50,865 nt of DNA from Clostridia bacterium (GTDB taxonomy: Bacteria > Bacillota > Clostridia > Christensenellales > Aristaeellaceae), in assembly GCA_017524725.1 (NCBI GenBank), contig JAFXUZ010000060.1, positions 1-50,865 of the forward strand, read 5' to 3'. The notes below the pieces were generated by a model, which worked only from the letters and a program-made list of their open reading frames with translations, searched no databases and was not told where the DNA came from. Below, one piece after another: positions 50,610-50,865 of the stretch. The translations under genes were made by a program, and so were the position numbers. Each line of letters opens with the position of its first letter. Position 1 is the stretch's first letter.

Positions 50610-50836
50610 CCCGGACGGTGGATGCGAACGTTAGTGAGCAGACGGATGAGGTTCCCCCGTCATTCCCGCTTGGGACTGCTCAACCGTCTAAAGAATAAAC
50701 GGTCCCGCGTGAATTCCTAATCCGCTGCGTTCGCGATGTGCGGCAGGGGGAACCTCATCCGGCGGCTGCGCCGCCACCTTCCCCAAACGGGGGAAGGCTT
50801 ACGAGGTCTTCCTTGCTGCGGGTTTTAATGGGAGAG
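50610..50836 (+). repeat. long repeat A, copy 2
   Basis: Second copy of the unit at 49851-50075. It contains core copy 4: stem I at 50761-50775, stem II at 50777-50797 and the GAGGT closing arm at 50803-50807. Confidence 0.8.
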
Positions 50837-50865
50837 TGTTGGCAGTTTGCCATTCAGGCTCTTCA

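Larger units (their letters stand above)
49741..50865. other. non-coding field of mosaic palindromic repeats
   Basis: No frame here has a ribosome binding site, family resemblance or steady codon bias. The 1.1 kb is built from repeated blocks: a unit of about 225 bp present twice, a second unit of about 170 bp present twice with a third copy cut by the window end, and four copies of a two-hairpin core in both orientations. It starts right after the murA-DnaJ terminator. Confidence 0.7.

Noticed and set aside
49741..50865. CRISPR array.
   Set aside because: Repeats are long, of unequal spacing and in both orientations, with no unique spacers of constant length and no cas genes.

Overview
The window looks like a chromosomal segment of a fairly GC-rich anaerobic member of the Clostridia, probably from a gut or rumen. 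The evidence is strong GGAGG-type ribosome binding sites, ATGA-type overlaps, sigma-A promoters close to consensus, several families I know mainly from Clostridia (DUF4317, DUF5662, DUF5711, DUF1934), ATP-type PEP carboxykinase and SLH- and SH3b-bearing secreted proteins. There is no rRNA, tRNA, CRISPR array or intact prophage. The genus cannot be fixed from this sequence alone.

Layout. (1) 1-448: the left edge cuts an insertion sequence, leaving the first 42 codons of a transposase on the minus strand behind a perfect TTGACA-17-TATAAT promoter. (2) 449-10727: two very large secreted proteins in tandem. The first joins BspA-type leucine-rich repeats, Ig-like and Big_2 domains, a T4-type lysozyme domain and a C-terminal L,D-transpeptidase-like motif. 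The second joins an M23/LytM endopeptidase, an SH3b domain, ten InlB-type repeats and a BspA-type cap. (3) 10728-11144: the 3' end of a degenerate group II intron (domains V and VI) on the minus strand. (4) 11145-20107, minus strand: a secreted HAD-family phosphatase, pckA, an MreB paralogue coupled to a DUF5662 gene, and an M16C metalloprotease with SLH anchors. (5) 20315-24831: a DJ-1/PfpI protein and a glutaredoxin on plus; a five-repeat SH3b protein, hemW and a DUF5711 protein on minus. (6) 25134-29797: a SWIM/SNF2 helicase whose Walker A lysine is replaced by threonine, and a PurF-like phosphoribosyltransferase without its N-terminal catalytic cysteine. (7) 29798-30125: a cluster of six hairpins, one with a 29-bp perfect stem. 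(8) 30126-34895: DUF4317, trmO, a low-molecular-weight phosphatase, a GIY-YIG protein and typA. (9) 35058-47806: a cytidylate-kinase-like gene, then a long operon carrying every step from DAHP to chorismate (aroF, aroB, aroQ, an aroE-aroK fusion, aroA, aroC) plus tyrA and pheA, followed by an aldo/keto reductase, DUF1934, an unknown gene, a YhiN-type flavoprotein and a flavin reductase. (10) murA and a DnaJ-TPR gene. (11) 49741-50865: a non-coding field of mosaic palindromic repeats whose stems are kept while their sequences change.

Functional reading. Much of the window concerns the envelope (wall hydrolases, MreB, MurA, SLH and SH3b proteins) and aromatic amino-acid synthesis from DAHP to prephenate-derived precursors. 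The most unusual signals are the covarying palindromic repeats at the right end, the 29-bp inverted repeat between convergent genes, and two enzymes (SNF2 and PurF-like) that each lack one residue normally needed for catalysis.
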